From Adiantum capillus-veneris (Eukaryota; Streptophyta; Polypodiopsida; Polypodiales; Pteridaceae): a DNA stretch of 64,000 nucleotides. This document shows, piece after piece, positions 21,519-30,899 of this stretch (its first letter is position 1; each line of letters opens with the position of its first letter). The position numbers were made by a program, and so were the translations under genes. Below the pieces are notes generated by a model. It saw nothing but the letters and a program-made list of their open reading frames with translations. It was not told the DNA's origin and made no database searches. The stretch lies in the NCBI GenBank assembly GCA_014529385.2, contig CM043956.1:85549721-85613720 (forward strand), written 5' to 3'.

Positions 21519-22568
21519 TTATTTTGGAGCCACAGGATTGGGTTTACATGGGCCAGGTGACAGGTAAGAGTACACTTTACGTTTTGGCACCCAGATTTGA
21601 TCATTTCCTTGATAGTAGCCTTGGGCTTCCAATAGTCGTTTAGGGATCCATCGCAACATTTTCTTACTTTTCTTGGAGCGAGTGGTACGTTTCTTACAAG
21701 GCTTCTGTTTTTTAGCACTAGATATGGTCACTAAAGAAGCTTTAGGGACCCACTTGTATGTTTTCTTCGTTACATTAGGATGAGTCTTGTCGGAAGCGAT
21801 ATGCATTGCTTGTAGCATATTTAAGGGTACATGCATTTCATCCCCCTCAGGTGTTACCCAGGTCGTCCCCCTATTTCCCCAAGTGTCTATGGTTGATGCT
21901 AGGTGGACCCAATCCACATTGTCTGATTCCGTCATACCCGGTAACACATCCATGTAAGGAGAATCTTGGCCAATGTCTGTATCCTTCTTACAAGTGTAAC
22001 AATATTGTAGTGGGGCCGAGTGAACTGTGGTGTCAGAGCGATGATCAATAATGGTTTTACTCCCTAAGGGGTGTACCTTACCAGTCACCAAATCCACTCT
22101 AAGGACAGAGTCTTGGAATTGCAAATAGACATGATTTTTAGACCAATCGTGAACCATTTGTGCTTCCCTCATGAATGGTCGTCCTAAAATCATTTCATAT
22201 GACATAAGGTGTTTAGAGAAATCCATTACAATGAACGTATGTCGTACCTTGTGTCCTAGAACTTTGATCTTAAGATCCTTGAGCATCCCCATAGGTTTGG
22301 CTATGGTACCATTTGCCATCTTTACCACAATGTTAGTAACACTGAGGCGGGGTTTTCCCATGGATTCCCAACAATCTTTTGTAACGATGCTAACTCCCGC
22401 ACCACCATCAAGAATTCCCTTTATAGTTAATCCCTTGGTAGTGATGGGTAGGGTCGCATTAGACTCGTCGCCTTCAAAATACTGCCCTAATTCGTTAATG
22501 GGTACCTCGATCACAGACTCGTGTCCATCTAAGTCAAGTGATTGCACATGATTTTCCTCATCAATCAT
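21519..22568 (-). CDS. Retropepsin-like protease domain of the Ty3-type element
   Basis: 349 codons. An aspartic-protease fold is indicated by IKGILDGGAGVSIVTKDCW (active-site DGG in place of the usual DSG/DTG), then IVVKMANGT, HTFIVMDFS and YEMILGRPFMREA (the conserved ILGRPW-like motif before the dimer strand). The second half is basic with four 'W-(V/I)-P-K' repeats and KKRTTRSKKSKK. It is in frame with the Gag-like ORF upstream (22692-24062), divided by one TGA at about 22692. In Ty3 elements this enzyme cleaves Gag-Pol in the particle. Replacement of the Ser/Thr after the catalytic Asp by Gly is seen in other plant gag-asp proteins. Confidence 0.7.
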   Translation of the reverse strand: MIDEENHVQSLDLDGHESVIEVPINELGQYFEGDESNATLPITTKGLTIKGILDGGAGVSIVTKDCWESMGKPRLSVTNIVVKMANGTIAKPMGMLKDLKIKVLGHKVRHTFIVMDFSKHLMSYEMILGRPFMREAQMVHDWSKNHVYLQFQDSVLRVDLVTGKVHPLGSKTIIDHRSDTTVHSAPLQYCYTCKKDTDIGQDSPYMDVLPGMTESDNVDWVHLASTIDTWGNRGTTWVTPEGDEMHVPLNMLQAMHIASDKTHPNVTKKTYKWVPKASLVTISSAKKQKPCKKRTTRSKKSKKMLRWIPKRLLEAQGYYQGNDQIWVPKRKVYSYLSPGPCKPNPVAPK

Positions 22569-22691
22569 AATCGAGTCAGGCCTATTTGGTTGCGCAAACT
22601 GCGGTAATCCCGTTCGTAGCTCTCCTTTAAGGAATGCTCGAAGTGCAAGGAATAACTCAGGATCTCCATACAGCTTTGCTATGATCGTGGT

Positions 22692-24080
22692 TCAGACCTC
22701 AGAAGACATGAAGTCCACTAGTTTGGCAACATTCATTGGCGTTTTGCAGGGTGTAGGTCCTTGACTAGGAACTGGTGAGGATGGAATCTCATATTCCTCA
22801 ATGGGATCAGGTATTCCTTCGTTAAACATCCTTCCCAACAAGAAGGGTGTATGCTCACTTTCTGATGTCCCGTCCTCACTCCCTTCTTGGATGATACTAG
22901 ATATGGCTAACGGTCTATGGTTCATGTGGGGTGGATGAACTTGCGTGGGAAACACTGTGTCATGAATTTTGATATGCATGGGTTCTGGTTCTAGTTTCCT
23001 TTGAGTCTCCTCCACTAAACCTCTTAGATGTTTCACCTGCTTAATCTCGTCTACTGGGTTTGGGTACGTCCCAATCTTCTTTTTACGATTCTTCCCTTTT
23101 TGCCCCTGCGGTTTATCTTGGGGGTCTTGGATTGGATTTGGAAACACTTGTGGTGTTTTCAGAGGCTCTTTATGGTTTTCTCTCATTCGGTTTTCATTTG
23201 GTCCCATGTTACGGTTTTCCTTGTCGGTCTTTCCCTTTGTGGTATTGGTTCTAGTCTCCATTGTCTCGACTGAATCTGAATCATCCTCGAGGTCATTCAT
23301 ATACACGGGGTCATCTCCTGTTCCTATGTTTGTTTTGGAACTTGGCTTTGAATTTTCCGTATTCTGTGACTTCTTCCTTCGTGTCTTCTTTTTCTTTGCT
23401 TGGATAACTGACGCGGTATCTCTCTCTTCGAGGATATGGCCTGGCCCTTGAAGCATGGACCGTGTAATCGCATAAGCGGGTGCGACGGGTGGTATTGGCG
23501 ATGTCACACTAGCAATTTCGACCAAATTTAGGGGTGTGATTTTAGGCGCATTTGGGTTATAGGGGCATTGGGCAATCAAGTGATCTATGCCACAACGATT
23601 ACATGTGAGTATTGGCATTGCAGACGTGCTCCCTTGATTCATTTGCATCTGTGCAGCATTCTTTTGCAGCCTAATAGGGCACTCCGCTGCTCGATGTGGT
23701 CCACCACACTCGTAGCATTGAAGAGGTGGCCTCCTAGCCTGGGTGTTGATATTTTGACCTCTGGATGCGAGAGCATCAGCTTGATAAACCGGCTTGACTT
23801 GTCCCCAACAATCTTCCATGTAGTATATAGGACACTCTTCCAATGTATCAAGTCCGTAGGCAATACTAGTGTCTATTTCCTCCTCACAGCCATCTGCATA
23901 AGCATTTGATGGCTCGCAACCCACTTGGTTCATAGGGGCGACTCTTGGATGCGGGGGCTGCGGTCCTAGCACAGGAGGTGGTAGCGGTGTAGCTTGTACA
24001 ACATTTTGAGATCTAGGGACCATGTGTTGCGGTAGTTGCTCAACAGGTGGAGTAGGCATCAATACAGGAGCTCGAGGCGC
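22692..24080 (-). CDS. gag: Ty3-type Gag C-terminal region with extra zinc knuckles
   Basis: About 456 codons in a different frame from the N-terminal Gag ORF; the switch lies near 24060-24100. It has a Pro-rich start (MPTPPVEQLPQ), two CX2CX4HX4C-like knuckles (CYECGGPHRAAEC and CNRCGIDHLIAQC), a basic KKKKTRRKKS block, then a charged low-complexity linker and PSSPVPSQGPTP. A TGA near 22692 separates it from the protease in the same frame. A frameshift between Gag parts could be programmed or a mutation; I cannot tell from one copy. Confidence 0.65.
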   Translation of the reverse strand, partial: APRAPVLMPTPPVEQLPQHMVPRSQNVVQATPLPPPVLGPQPPHPRVAPMNQVGCEPSNAYADGCEEEIDTSIAYGLDTLEECPIYYMEDCWGQVKPVYQADALASRGQNINTQARRPPLQCYECGGPHRAAECPIRLQKNAAQMQMNQGSTSAMPILTCNRCGIDHLIAQCPYNPNAPKITPLNLVEIASVTSPIPPVAPAYAITRSMLQGPGHILEERDTASVIQAKKKKTRRKKSQNTENSKPSSKTNIGTGDDPVYMNDLEDDSDSVETMETRTNTTKGKTDKENRNMGPNENRMRENHKEPLKTPQVFPNPIQDPQDKPQGQKGKNRKKKIGTYPNPVDEIKQVKHLRGLVEETQRKLEPEPMHIKIHDTVFPTQVHPPHMNHRPLAISSIIQEGSEDGTSESEHTPFLLGRMFNEGIPDPIEEYEIPSSPVPSQGPTPCKTPMNVAKLVDFMSSEV

Positions 24081-25977
24081 ATCCGTCCAGGCACATACGT
24101 TTGATCATTAAACAATCCTTAGCTTGGTGACCATACCTACCACATGCGTTGCAAGTTCCATTAAATTTTACTCTAAACGTAGGGCACTCACTAGTGCTAT
24201 GTGGACCTAAGCAAATGGAACACCATTGTTGCTCCCTTCTTGGATACATGTGACTATTTTGAGGGGGTCGATTATCCTTAAGAGACTCTTGGATTGCCTT
24301 GGTGAGGTCTGTCAAGAATGTCTCAAATACCTTTGGCTCATTGGCAATGGGCTTTGCAGTCATGGGTTCATACTCAATGGCTTGTGAGCTAGTGGATCTC
24401 GTGTCAGTAGACACCCTCATGCCTGCTATCATCAAGTTGTCCTCTAATTGGATTGCATTGGCAGTGACATCTTCCCAGGTTGTGATACCTCTAATCACTA
24501 GTCCATTATAGATTCCTTCATTCCTCAACCCTCGAATGAATCGATCAAGCAGTTGGTTATTGTTGAAGCGCTCATTTACAGGGCAACGAGAGTTTAAGTG
24601 CTTTAGATGACTAATGAAGTCCCTTACTGACTCTCCTTCCTTACGTTCGGCCTTCTGTAGCTGAGATGCTACACCCCAAAGCACACCTTCTCGTATGTAC
24701 TCCTTTAGAAACAACCTTCGAAGGGTAGGGTAGATTGTTTTCTCGTCCACCCTTAGGGTCCTATACCAATCTCCAGCCTTCCCACTTAATGTCAAGCTTA
24801 AGGCATTGCACTTATGTAGTTCGTTGCGTTCCCCTAAGGAATCACATACTTGTTCAAACACTTCAATGTGTTTCCTAGCATCTTCGTCCCCATTGAATTT
24901 TTGCGTGAGTTTGGCAATTTGTACTCCCTTACTTCTAGGCTCTCTATCAGATGCATGACGCATATTTTCCGTGATAGATCGACCTATGGTTTGAGCAAAC
25001 GTTGCCAAGTCACCTATGTGAGGAGGTAGGGCCGGTGGAGGTACTCTTGGAATCATATGTGGGAGAGGGACGGGTACCGGTCTTGGCATATGTGTAGATG
25101 ATGTAGGATATGGAACATAACCGGGCATAGGTCCACTCGGATAAGAGCTAGGGAGCGGCACTCGAGGAGCATAAGCAAGTGGTACAATTGGAGGTGTGGG
25201 GGCCATGTGTGCATAAGGGACTAGAGGCACATATGGTCGAAGCCCCATATTAGGTACTACGACACTAGGTAGTGGCACTGCGCTAACCGTAGATGTCATC
25301 GGTACATTCTCTGTCAGGCTTATCCCTGGAGTGAGCACTGTGTTTTCCTTAATAGAGGGTTGAGCCAAGTTAGGGAAGCTAAAGTTTTCGCTCGGAGGCT
25401 CAGATTGCATAGAGACCCCAGGTGAAATGACGTAAGATGGGTCCATGGGGCTCATTAGAGGAGTCTCCATTTGTGATAGAGTAGGCTGTTGATCCTTGCT
25501 CGTATCCAGAAATCTCATGGGGCCAGTTGAGAGTATATTTACCCCTCGGTTTTGCCTTTCTGATTGAATAATGCCATGGATAACATTACAGATCATTTTC
25601 TGTTGATCTTCGATGCTCGTGGCACTAGAGGTGGATTGTACAATCTCTATCCATCCTACATGGTAGGCGTAGCCAGAGTGTAGATCCGTCAACACCTCAG
25701 TGTGGAGGTCGTATGTCCAATGATCATTAATGAACCATCCTTCTAGAGTCGACGTGTTAACGGTTTCTTGTGAGGTAGAAGCAATGTTGCTCCCCGTGGT
25801 TTTACTTGTCACCAACGGTACTCTAGAGGGAACTTTTGAAGGAGGCAGCTCAATAGGGCCTTCTTGGTAAGAAGTTGGCAAGATATCCACATGGACACTC
25901 TTTGGGGGTGTGGGGTCCACGTGCGATGTGAAAGGAGATTCCACTTTCCCCACCCCCTTCGTGTGCTTCATTTGCAT
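24040..25977 (-). CDS. gag: Ty3-type Gag polyprotein, N-terminal part
   Basis: A 645-codon frame from the ATG at 25977. The first half is Pro/Ser-rich with a long proline stretch (PPALPPHIGDLATF). The Retrotrans_gag capsid domain follows at about residues 345-480: IAKLTQKFNGDEDARKH, LTLSGKAGDWYRTL, LFLKEYI, ERKEGESVRDFISHLKHL, LDRFIRGLRNEGIY. Near the end are knuckles CSICLGPHSTSEC and CNACGRYGHQAKDC. It would form the RNA-packaging particle. The frame ends at 24040, overlapping the next ORF by about 40 bases in another phase. No internal stop. Confidence 0.8.
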   Translation of the reverse strand: MQMKHTKGVGKVESPFTSHVDPTPPKSVHVDILPTSYQEGPIELPPSKVPSRVPLVTSKTTGSNIASTSQETVNTSTLEGWFINDHWTYDLHTEVLTDLHSGYAYHVGWIEIVQSTSSATSIEDQQKMICNVIHGIIQSERQNRGVNILSTGPMRFLDTSKDQQPTLSQMETPLMSPMDPSYVISPGVSMQSEPPSENFSFPNLAQPSIKENTVLTPGISLTENVPMTSTVSAVPLPSVVVPNMGLRPYVPLVPYAHMAPTPPIVPLAYAPRVPLPSSYPSGPMPGYVPYPTSSTHMPRPVPVPLPHMIPRVPPPALPPHIGDLATFAQTIGRSITENMRHASDREPRSKGVQIAKLTQKFNGDEDARKHIEVFEQVCDSLGERNELHKCNALSLTLSGKAGDWYRTLRVDEKTIYPTLRRLFLKEYIREGVLWGVASQLQKAERKEGESVRDFISHLKHLNSRCPVNERFNNNQLLDRFIRGLRNEGIYNGLVIRGITTWEDVTANAIQLEDNLMIAGMRVSTDTRSTSSQAIEYEPMTAKPIANEPKVFETFLTDLTKAIQESLKDNRPPQNSHMYPRREQQWCSICLGPHSTSECPTFRVKFNGTCNACGRYGHQAKDCLMIKRMCLDGCASSSCIDAYSTC

Positions 25978-26900
25978 CAGGTCCGAGCGAGTAGCTCTAC
26001 CTAATGTTTCATGAAACGGCCTACCTCTAAAATACTAGTGCTAGGCTATGGAGCTTCGGGAGGTGCATGGCCTTCTCTCTCAGTGTTTTGGGTAGGATAT
26101 GCTCCCATGATTTCTGAGACGGAGGAGGAATCACTAGCGGCTATTTTAGGGTCTTGGGTGGTGCTACCTTGTGTCCCCGCTGAGGGTCTAGATCCTATCG
26201 TGGATGGGTAATGGGTGTCCGTATGAACAGAGGCACCCTCAATATGCTCGTGTTCTAGCACCCGCTCAGAGCGTAAGTGCATGTGCTTTTGATACCCTAA
26301 GGTGTCAAAAAGCTGCTCTAGGAGGCCTTGTGACTAGTTTTTAGCGTGTTTTTTGATTGTTTTTTTTTGCTAGATTTTTTAGAGCGTGTCGTGGAATGGG
26401 CCGTGTGATAGCTCGAAACGAGCGTATCGGTCAGAGGGTCGTGCCGTGCTTTACAGCCCTCCGTTTGGTGACTCTATGCCCTCGGAATCCCTAAAACTGT
26501 CAATTTCCAGTAGGGAACTAGGCCCAAACTAGAAAGTCTAAGGGTGCAAGTGGGAAGAGAAAGGAGGAGAGTGGAGGACTTGTCCCACATGCTCTCATTC
26601 TCTCTTGAGGGAGTAGGGTATATATATAAGAGTGAGTCTAGTAAATATCATAAGACTGAGGACTGAGGCTTGGGCTTGGGCTTGGGCAAATGATCCCGAT
26701 CCCGATCTACCTTTTATACAAACCAACCCGTCCGTTTTAAGAGTCACGTTTTTTATTTTCGAAAAATTTCGCCGCCCGCTCGCTCGCGTTTTTAATTTCC
26801 GGTTTTTTTTTAAATTTTATTTTTTTTATTTTTTTTATATTTTTTATATTTTTTTTTTGGGAGAAAAAATAAAAATTTTTAAAAATTTATTTATTTTTAT
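25978..26900 (-). other. Ty3-type element leader, gag-proximal part
   Basis: Untranslated leader on the minus strand. A 78-codon frame (26282-26046) without known motif may be a remnant of a longer Gag start or an upstream ORF. From 26800 to 26915 it is extremely A/T-homopolymeric. Confidence 0.5.
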
Positions 26901-26919
26901 TTTTTTTTTGGGGTGCAGA

Positions 26920-27165
26920 TATGCAAAAATTTCAGAAAACGCAGAAATGCAGAAAATTGAAAAACGTAGAAATGCAGAAATTGCAGAAAAAACGCAGAAA
27001 TGCAGAAAATGCAGAAATTGCAGACAATTCAAAAAACGCAGAAATGCAGAAAATTGCAGAAATTGAAAACGCCGAACTTGAAAATGCAGAAATTGCAGAA
27101 ATTGAAAAAACGCAGACAATAGCATAAATTGAAACTTGACAGCAAATGCAGAAAACGCAAAAAAC
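26920..27165 (-). repeat. Degenerate GCAGAAAT minisatellite in the Ty3-type leader
   Basis: On the plus strand the units (AC)GCAGAAAT, GCAGAAAATTG and GCAGAAATTG recur more than 15 times with irregular spacing; on the element's sense strand this is a TTTCTGCAT-type pyrimidine-rich repeat. It yields spurious Phe-rich frames. It could arise by slippage during reverse transcription, or serve in packaging. Confidence 0.8.
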
Positions 27166-27260
27166 AGAAATCTCCACACACTCCTTCCCTGCCTTTCCTA
27201 TGATAGAAATTGCACCACAAGGAAGCGTAAAGTGCTAACCGAGCTTAGTGTAGGGCATAT

Positions 27261-27277
27261 CCCCGACAGCGGCGCCA
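27261..27277 (-). promoter_or_regulatory. Ty3-type element primer binding site (tRNA-Asp type)
   Basis: Minus-strand TGGCGCCGCTGTCGGGG, four bases from the LTR end. It resembles the common plant Ty3 primer site TGGCGCCGTTGCCGGGG, complementary to the 3' end of tRNA-Asp, with two changes. Confidence 0.8.
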
Positions 27278-27281
27278 AAAA

Positions 27282-27856
27282 TGTGCGCTCCTTGCCGCAC
27301 TGTCGAAGCACGGGACTTGCCAATACACCGTATGCGAGCCACAAACGGCTCCAAGCACACAACAAGCCTAAACTAGCAAGCTCAAGGAAACAAAGGGTGT
27401 GTCACTCACCGCTCTACGCTCGCCTTCGTGGTGGATTCCTCGCCGCGATGAAGAAGAAGCTGCAGTCGTGCCGCGCTCAACCGCTTCGACGCCGTCGTGC
27501 CTTCGTAATGCTCGATCGCACACACACTCTCCCTCTCTCTTTTTCTCTCTCACACACACACAAGGAGGTGAAGAAGAAGAAGATGGAGATGGAGCAAGAG
27601 CACTCTTCAATTGCACAAATGAGAGAATGAGTAAAAATTAGGTTTAGTTGGCTTTTATAGGAGCTCACCCCATTCACACTTGGGCGCCCATGCTTAACCA
27701 ACTAATCCCTTGAATGTCCAAGTTAAAGTGCGCCTCTCATCGGCAATCACTCTACCTTTCCCTATTGGTCCGACAAGCCCGGTACCCGACTCTGCCAAAT
27801 ACATAATACACGTCCGTCGTAGGTGATGGGGTGTCCGTGTGCCGTGAGGGTTAACA
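27282..27856 (-). repeat. Ty3-type element 5' LTR (575 bp) with TATA box
   Basis: Same length as the 3' LTR. It carries the TATA box CTATAAAAGC on the minus strand at 27651-27660, which would start the genomic transcript. Followed by TSD TCAAT at 27857-27861. Confidence 0.93.
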
Positions 27857-27861
27857 TCAAT

Positions 27862-30024
27862 GTTGTAAGATGTATGTTGATTCATTCTGTCTTATCTCGT
27901 GTTTTCTGGGCTGAAGCTACTTTGACAGCAGCATTTATTCAGAATCATCTTCCTGCTAGTGCACCCTCTGGTAAGATACCCATCACAGCATGGACAGGTG
28001 ACATTCCTTCTGTATCTCATTTTCGAACCTTTGGATGTATTGCTTATATTCATGTTCCCAAAGAAACACGAACAAAGCTTGATGCTCCTGGTCTTAAAGT
28101 TATTTTTATTGGATATTCTGACACTTCCAAAGGCTACAAATTCTATGACCCTTCCCCCAAGAAAGTAATTGTGAATCGTGATGCTACTTTTAACGAACAA
28201 CTTATGGGAGGTTCATGGTCCATGGATGATTCTGATGATACTAAATCATTGCTTCAGGCTTTTCCATTTCTTTCAGAAGATGAAACTCTTCCTATAGAGC
28301 AACTATCCTCTTCACAACCATCCATTCCAAATGTTGCGAATGATGATATTGATATTTTTGTTGATCTGTCTATTGATTTGGAACATGGCTCATGTCATGT
28401 TTATGATGATGATATTGCTGATAATGCTTTTTCTACTTCTGAAGATCCCGTTACTTATGATGAAGCTATCTCTTCACCACAAAAGGATCAATGGCAAGAG
28501 GCTATGGAAGCAGAGTACGATTCTCTTATCTCTAAAGGTACATGGATACTAACTGAATTACCTCCTGGTCGTACAGCTATTAAATGTAAGTGGGTGTATA
28601 AGACAAAAGTAAAAGCAGATGGATCTTTTGACAAGTTCAAGGCGCGTTTAGTTGCAAAAGGTTACTCCCAAGTAGCTGGTGTTGATTATCAAGAGACTTT
28701 TTCACCAGTTGTTCGCATTACAAGTGTTCGAGTTTTATTGGCATTTGCTGTTCAATTTGATTTAGAAGCTCATCAAATGGATGTGCGAACTGCTTTTCTT
28801 AATGGTGACTTGGAAGAGGAAATTTATACGGAACAACCAGAAGGGTTTGTTATTCCAGGTAAAGAAGACCTTGTTGCTCAACTCCATAAGGCACTATATG
28901 GTCTCAAACAAGCTTCGCGAGCCTGGTATACAAAATTTGATCTTTTTCTCACCTCTAAAGGATTCATCTCTTGCTCGTCAGACCCCAACTTATACATTAA
29001 ACGCCAAGGTAGCAGTTTTGTGATTCTTGCTCTTTATGTGGATGATACGATCCTTGTTTCCAATGTTTTGGGATTTCTTCAGCAAGTGAAAAAGTTATTG
29101 TCTTCTGCATTTGATATGGTGGATCTTGGAGAGATTCACTCTTGTCTTGGCATTCAAATCCAACGGAACCGTACAAAAGGTATTTTATTCCTTCAACAGT
29201 GAAAGTTTATTGTAGATATTATTCAAAAATTTGGTATGGAATCTGCACATTCAGCCAACACACCTTGTCTTGCGAGCTCTACGAAGAACACTTCTGACAA
29301 TGGCGGTCAACTTGTCACAAATCAACCTTATGCTAACTTGATCGGATGTCTTCAGTTTGTTGGCATGAACACTCGTCCTGATATTCTGTTTGCTGCTAAT
29401 TATCTTGGACAACATCTTGCATGTCCTTCTCTTAAGCATTGGTCTGCTGCAAAGCGTGTATTGAAATACTTGAAAGGCACTACAGATTTTGGTTTAGTCT
29501 ATCGACGACAACTCACATCGGATTCTATGCAATCTCTTTCTCTTTTGGGTTACACAGATGCAGACTGGGCAAGCTCACATTTATCTATGCGATCTACTAG
29601 TGGAAATTGCTTCTTTATAAACGGTTGTCTTGTTTCTTGGACCAGCAAGAAACAACATTGTGTTGCAGTTTCTACGACTGAGTTTGAATATGTTGCGGCA
29701 TTACTTGCAGCTCGTGAGTTGATTTGGCTTCGACAAATGTTGGTTGATATTGGTCACTCTCCTCTTTCTAGCACACCCTTGCGGTGTGACAACCAAAGTG
29801 CTATTAGTCTTGCAAAAGACTATGTTCAACATAATAAGTCAAAGCACATTGTTGTCCATTATCATTATGTCAGGTATGAAGTACGCAAAGGAACCATTAT
29901 GGTTGAACACTGTCCAAGTGACCAGATGATTGCAGACATTTTGACCAAAGGCCTCAATGAGTCACGTTTCATCCTCTTGCGCTCGGAGCTTGGAGTTGCT
30001 TCGGCCTCACTCTTTCTAGATTAG
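27862..30024 (+). pseudogene. pol: copia-A integrase C-term, reverse transcriptase and RNase H
   Basis: Resumes the integrase exactly after the TSD with GTTGTAAGATGT. Integrase C-terminal text: FWAEATLTAAFIQNHLP, SHFRTFGCIAYIHVP, KVIFIGYSDTSKGYKFYDP. The reverse transcriptase runs from KCKWVYKTKVKADGS through VDYQETFSPVVRITSVR, HQMDVRTAFLNGDLEEEIY, ALYGLKQASRAWYTKF to ALYVDDTILVS (catalytic YVDD). A single TGA at 29200-29202 sits where KFIVDIIQKFG continues in frame. RNase H follows: YTDADWASS, SKKQHCVAVSTTEFEYVA (the usual STTEAEY with Glu to Phe), CDNQSAISLAKDYVQHNKSKHI, DILTKGL. Stop TAG at 30022. Nearly intact, about 720 codons. Confidence 0.92.
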
Positions 30025-30032
30025 CTTCTTTT

Positions 30033-30476
30033 CTATTGTAATAGCTTTGTACATATGACATTGTAATCTTTTAGGTATCATGCACTATGCACACTCCACA
30101 TTTGCACATTGTGATATCTAAGTCACTTTAATATTTTTACATAGATGCACAATTCACTTTCACATCATCAACGCGCTGGTTCATATTTTCACATTGTATA
30201 GGGGCTTGGGTTTTTCCCTTGAACTCCCCAAGGGTTTTTTCATCCAAAGCTACTTTGCTATTGTAATAGCTTTGTACATATGACATTGTAATCTTTTAGG
30301 TATCATGCACTATGCACACTCCACATTTGCACATTGTGATATCTGAGTCACTTTAATATTTTTACATAGATGCACAATTCACTTTCACATCATCACCGCG
30401 CTGGTTCATATTTTCACATTGTATAGGGGCTTGGGTTTTTCCCTTGAACTCCCCAAGGGTTTTTTCATCCAAAGCT
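30033..30476 (+). repeat. 225-bp tandem duplication before the copia-A polypurine tract
   Basis: 30033-30257 and 30258-30476 are direct repeats starting CTATTGTAATAGCTTTGTAC and ending CATCCAAAGCTA, with only about two mismatches (CTAAG/CTGAG and CAACGCG/CACCGCG). They form the 3' untranslated region. Confidence 0.9.
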
Positions 30477-30490
30477 AGAGACCTTTGTTT

Positions 30491-30499
30491 GAGTGGGGG
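30491..30499 (+). promoter_or_regulatory. copia-A polypurine tract
   Basis: GAGTGGGGG lies directly before the 3' LTR. Confidence 0.8.
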
Positions 30500-30642
30500 T
30501 GTTGGAGCTATATATGGCTCACTCTACTCAACTTAGTCTCACCTATATATTTGTATCTTGTCTTCAATACGAATCAGTCTTTGGGAGCGTATATGGTGTG
30601 TCTCTTGTCTTGTCTCTCTCTCTTTCTCTCTACATCTCAACA
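30500..30642 (+). repeat. copia-A 3' LTR (143 bp)
   Basis: Same length as the 5' LTR, with five substitutions. Followed by TSD GGGAG at 30643-30647. Confidence 0.95.
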
Positions 30643-30671
30643 GGGAGGACGCAACCTGCTCTAATACTAAT

Positions 30672-30899
30672 TGTTGGAATTAGGGTTGCAACAAAACACA
30701 CATAGCTTGGAGAAGGCGAAGGAAGATGAAGGCACATAACAGAGAGTGTATTACTTAGTGTGCAATGGAAAGATAGATAGCCCTAGAATGATGGGTGTAT
30801 ATACAATGCGTGGGAGAAAAAATGTCCTAGTGAGGGAAAAAATGCCTCAACAGTCCTAAGTGTGTTCGCACACATCACTGCCACATGTATATGGTAACA
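30672..30899 (-). repeat. Second copia-B LTR (228 bp)
   Basis: Homologous to 11162-11385, with TGTTGGAATTAG at one end and TGGTAACA at the other, preceded at 30658-30671 by a primer-site-like CTCTAATACTAATT (minus strand). The leader on the other side of copia-A (15378-15554) belongs to it. Confidence 0.8.

Larger units (their letters stand above)
18492..27856 (-). mobile_element. Non-autonomous Ty3-type LTR element (gag-protease only), 9.37 kb
   Basis: Two 575-bp LTRs (18492-19066, 27282-27856) differ at about nine positions (1.6%). On the minus strand there is a tRNA-Asp-type primer site, a 1.2-kb leader, Gag with zinc knuckles, a protease-like domain, a 140-aa acidic accessory ORF, and a polypurine tract next to the 3' LTR. 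I find no reverse transcriptase, RNase H or integrase anywhere between the LTRs, although the space is fully read. It must have moved with enzymes supplied in trans. The youth of the LTRs shows recent mobility despite this. Confidence 0.9.
15555..30642 (+). mobile_element. Ty1/copia retrotransposon copia-A, interrupted by a Ty3 element
   Basis: Both 143-bp LTRs begin TGTTGG and end CAACA; they flank a tRNA-iMet primer site, gag, protease, integrase, reverse transcriptase, RNase H and a polypurine tract. The target duplication GGGAG is at 15550-15554 and 30643-30647. The LTRs differ at five positions (about 3.5%). Without the nested Ty3 element (18492-27856 plus 5-bp TSD) the element is about 5.7 kb. 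Order protease-integrase-RT-RNase H defines copia. The frame is shared across gag-pol but has four in-frame stops, so this copy is inactive. Confidence 0.95.

Noticed and set aside
26844-27220. Phe-rich and Lys/Asn-rich frames in the Ty3 leader
   Set aside because: They arise from the GCAGAAAT repeat in every phase; no conserved start or context.
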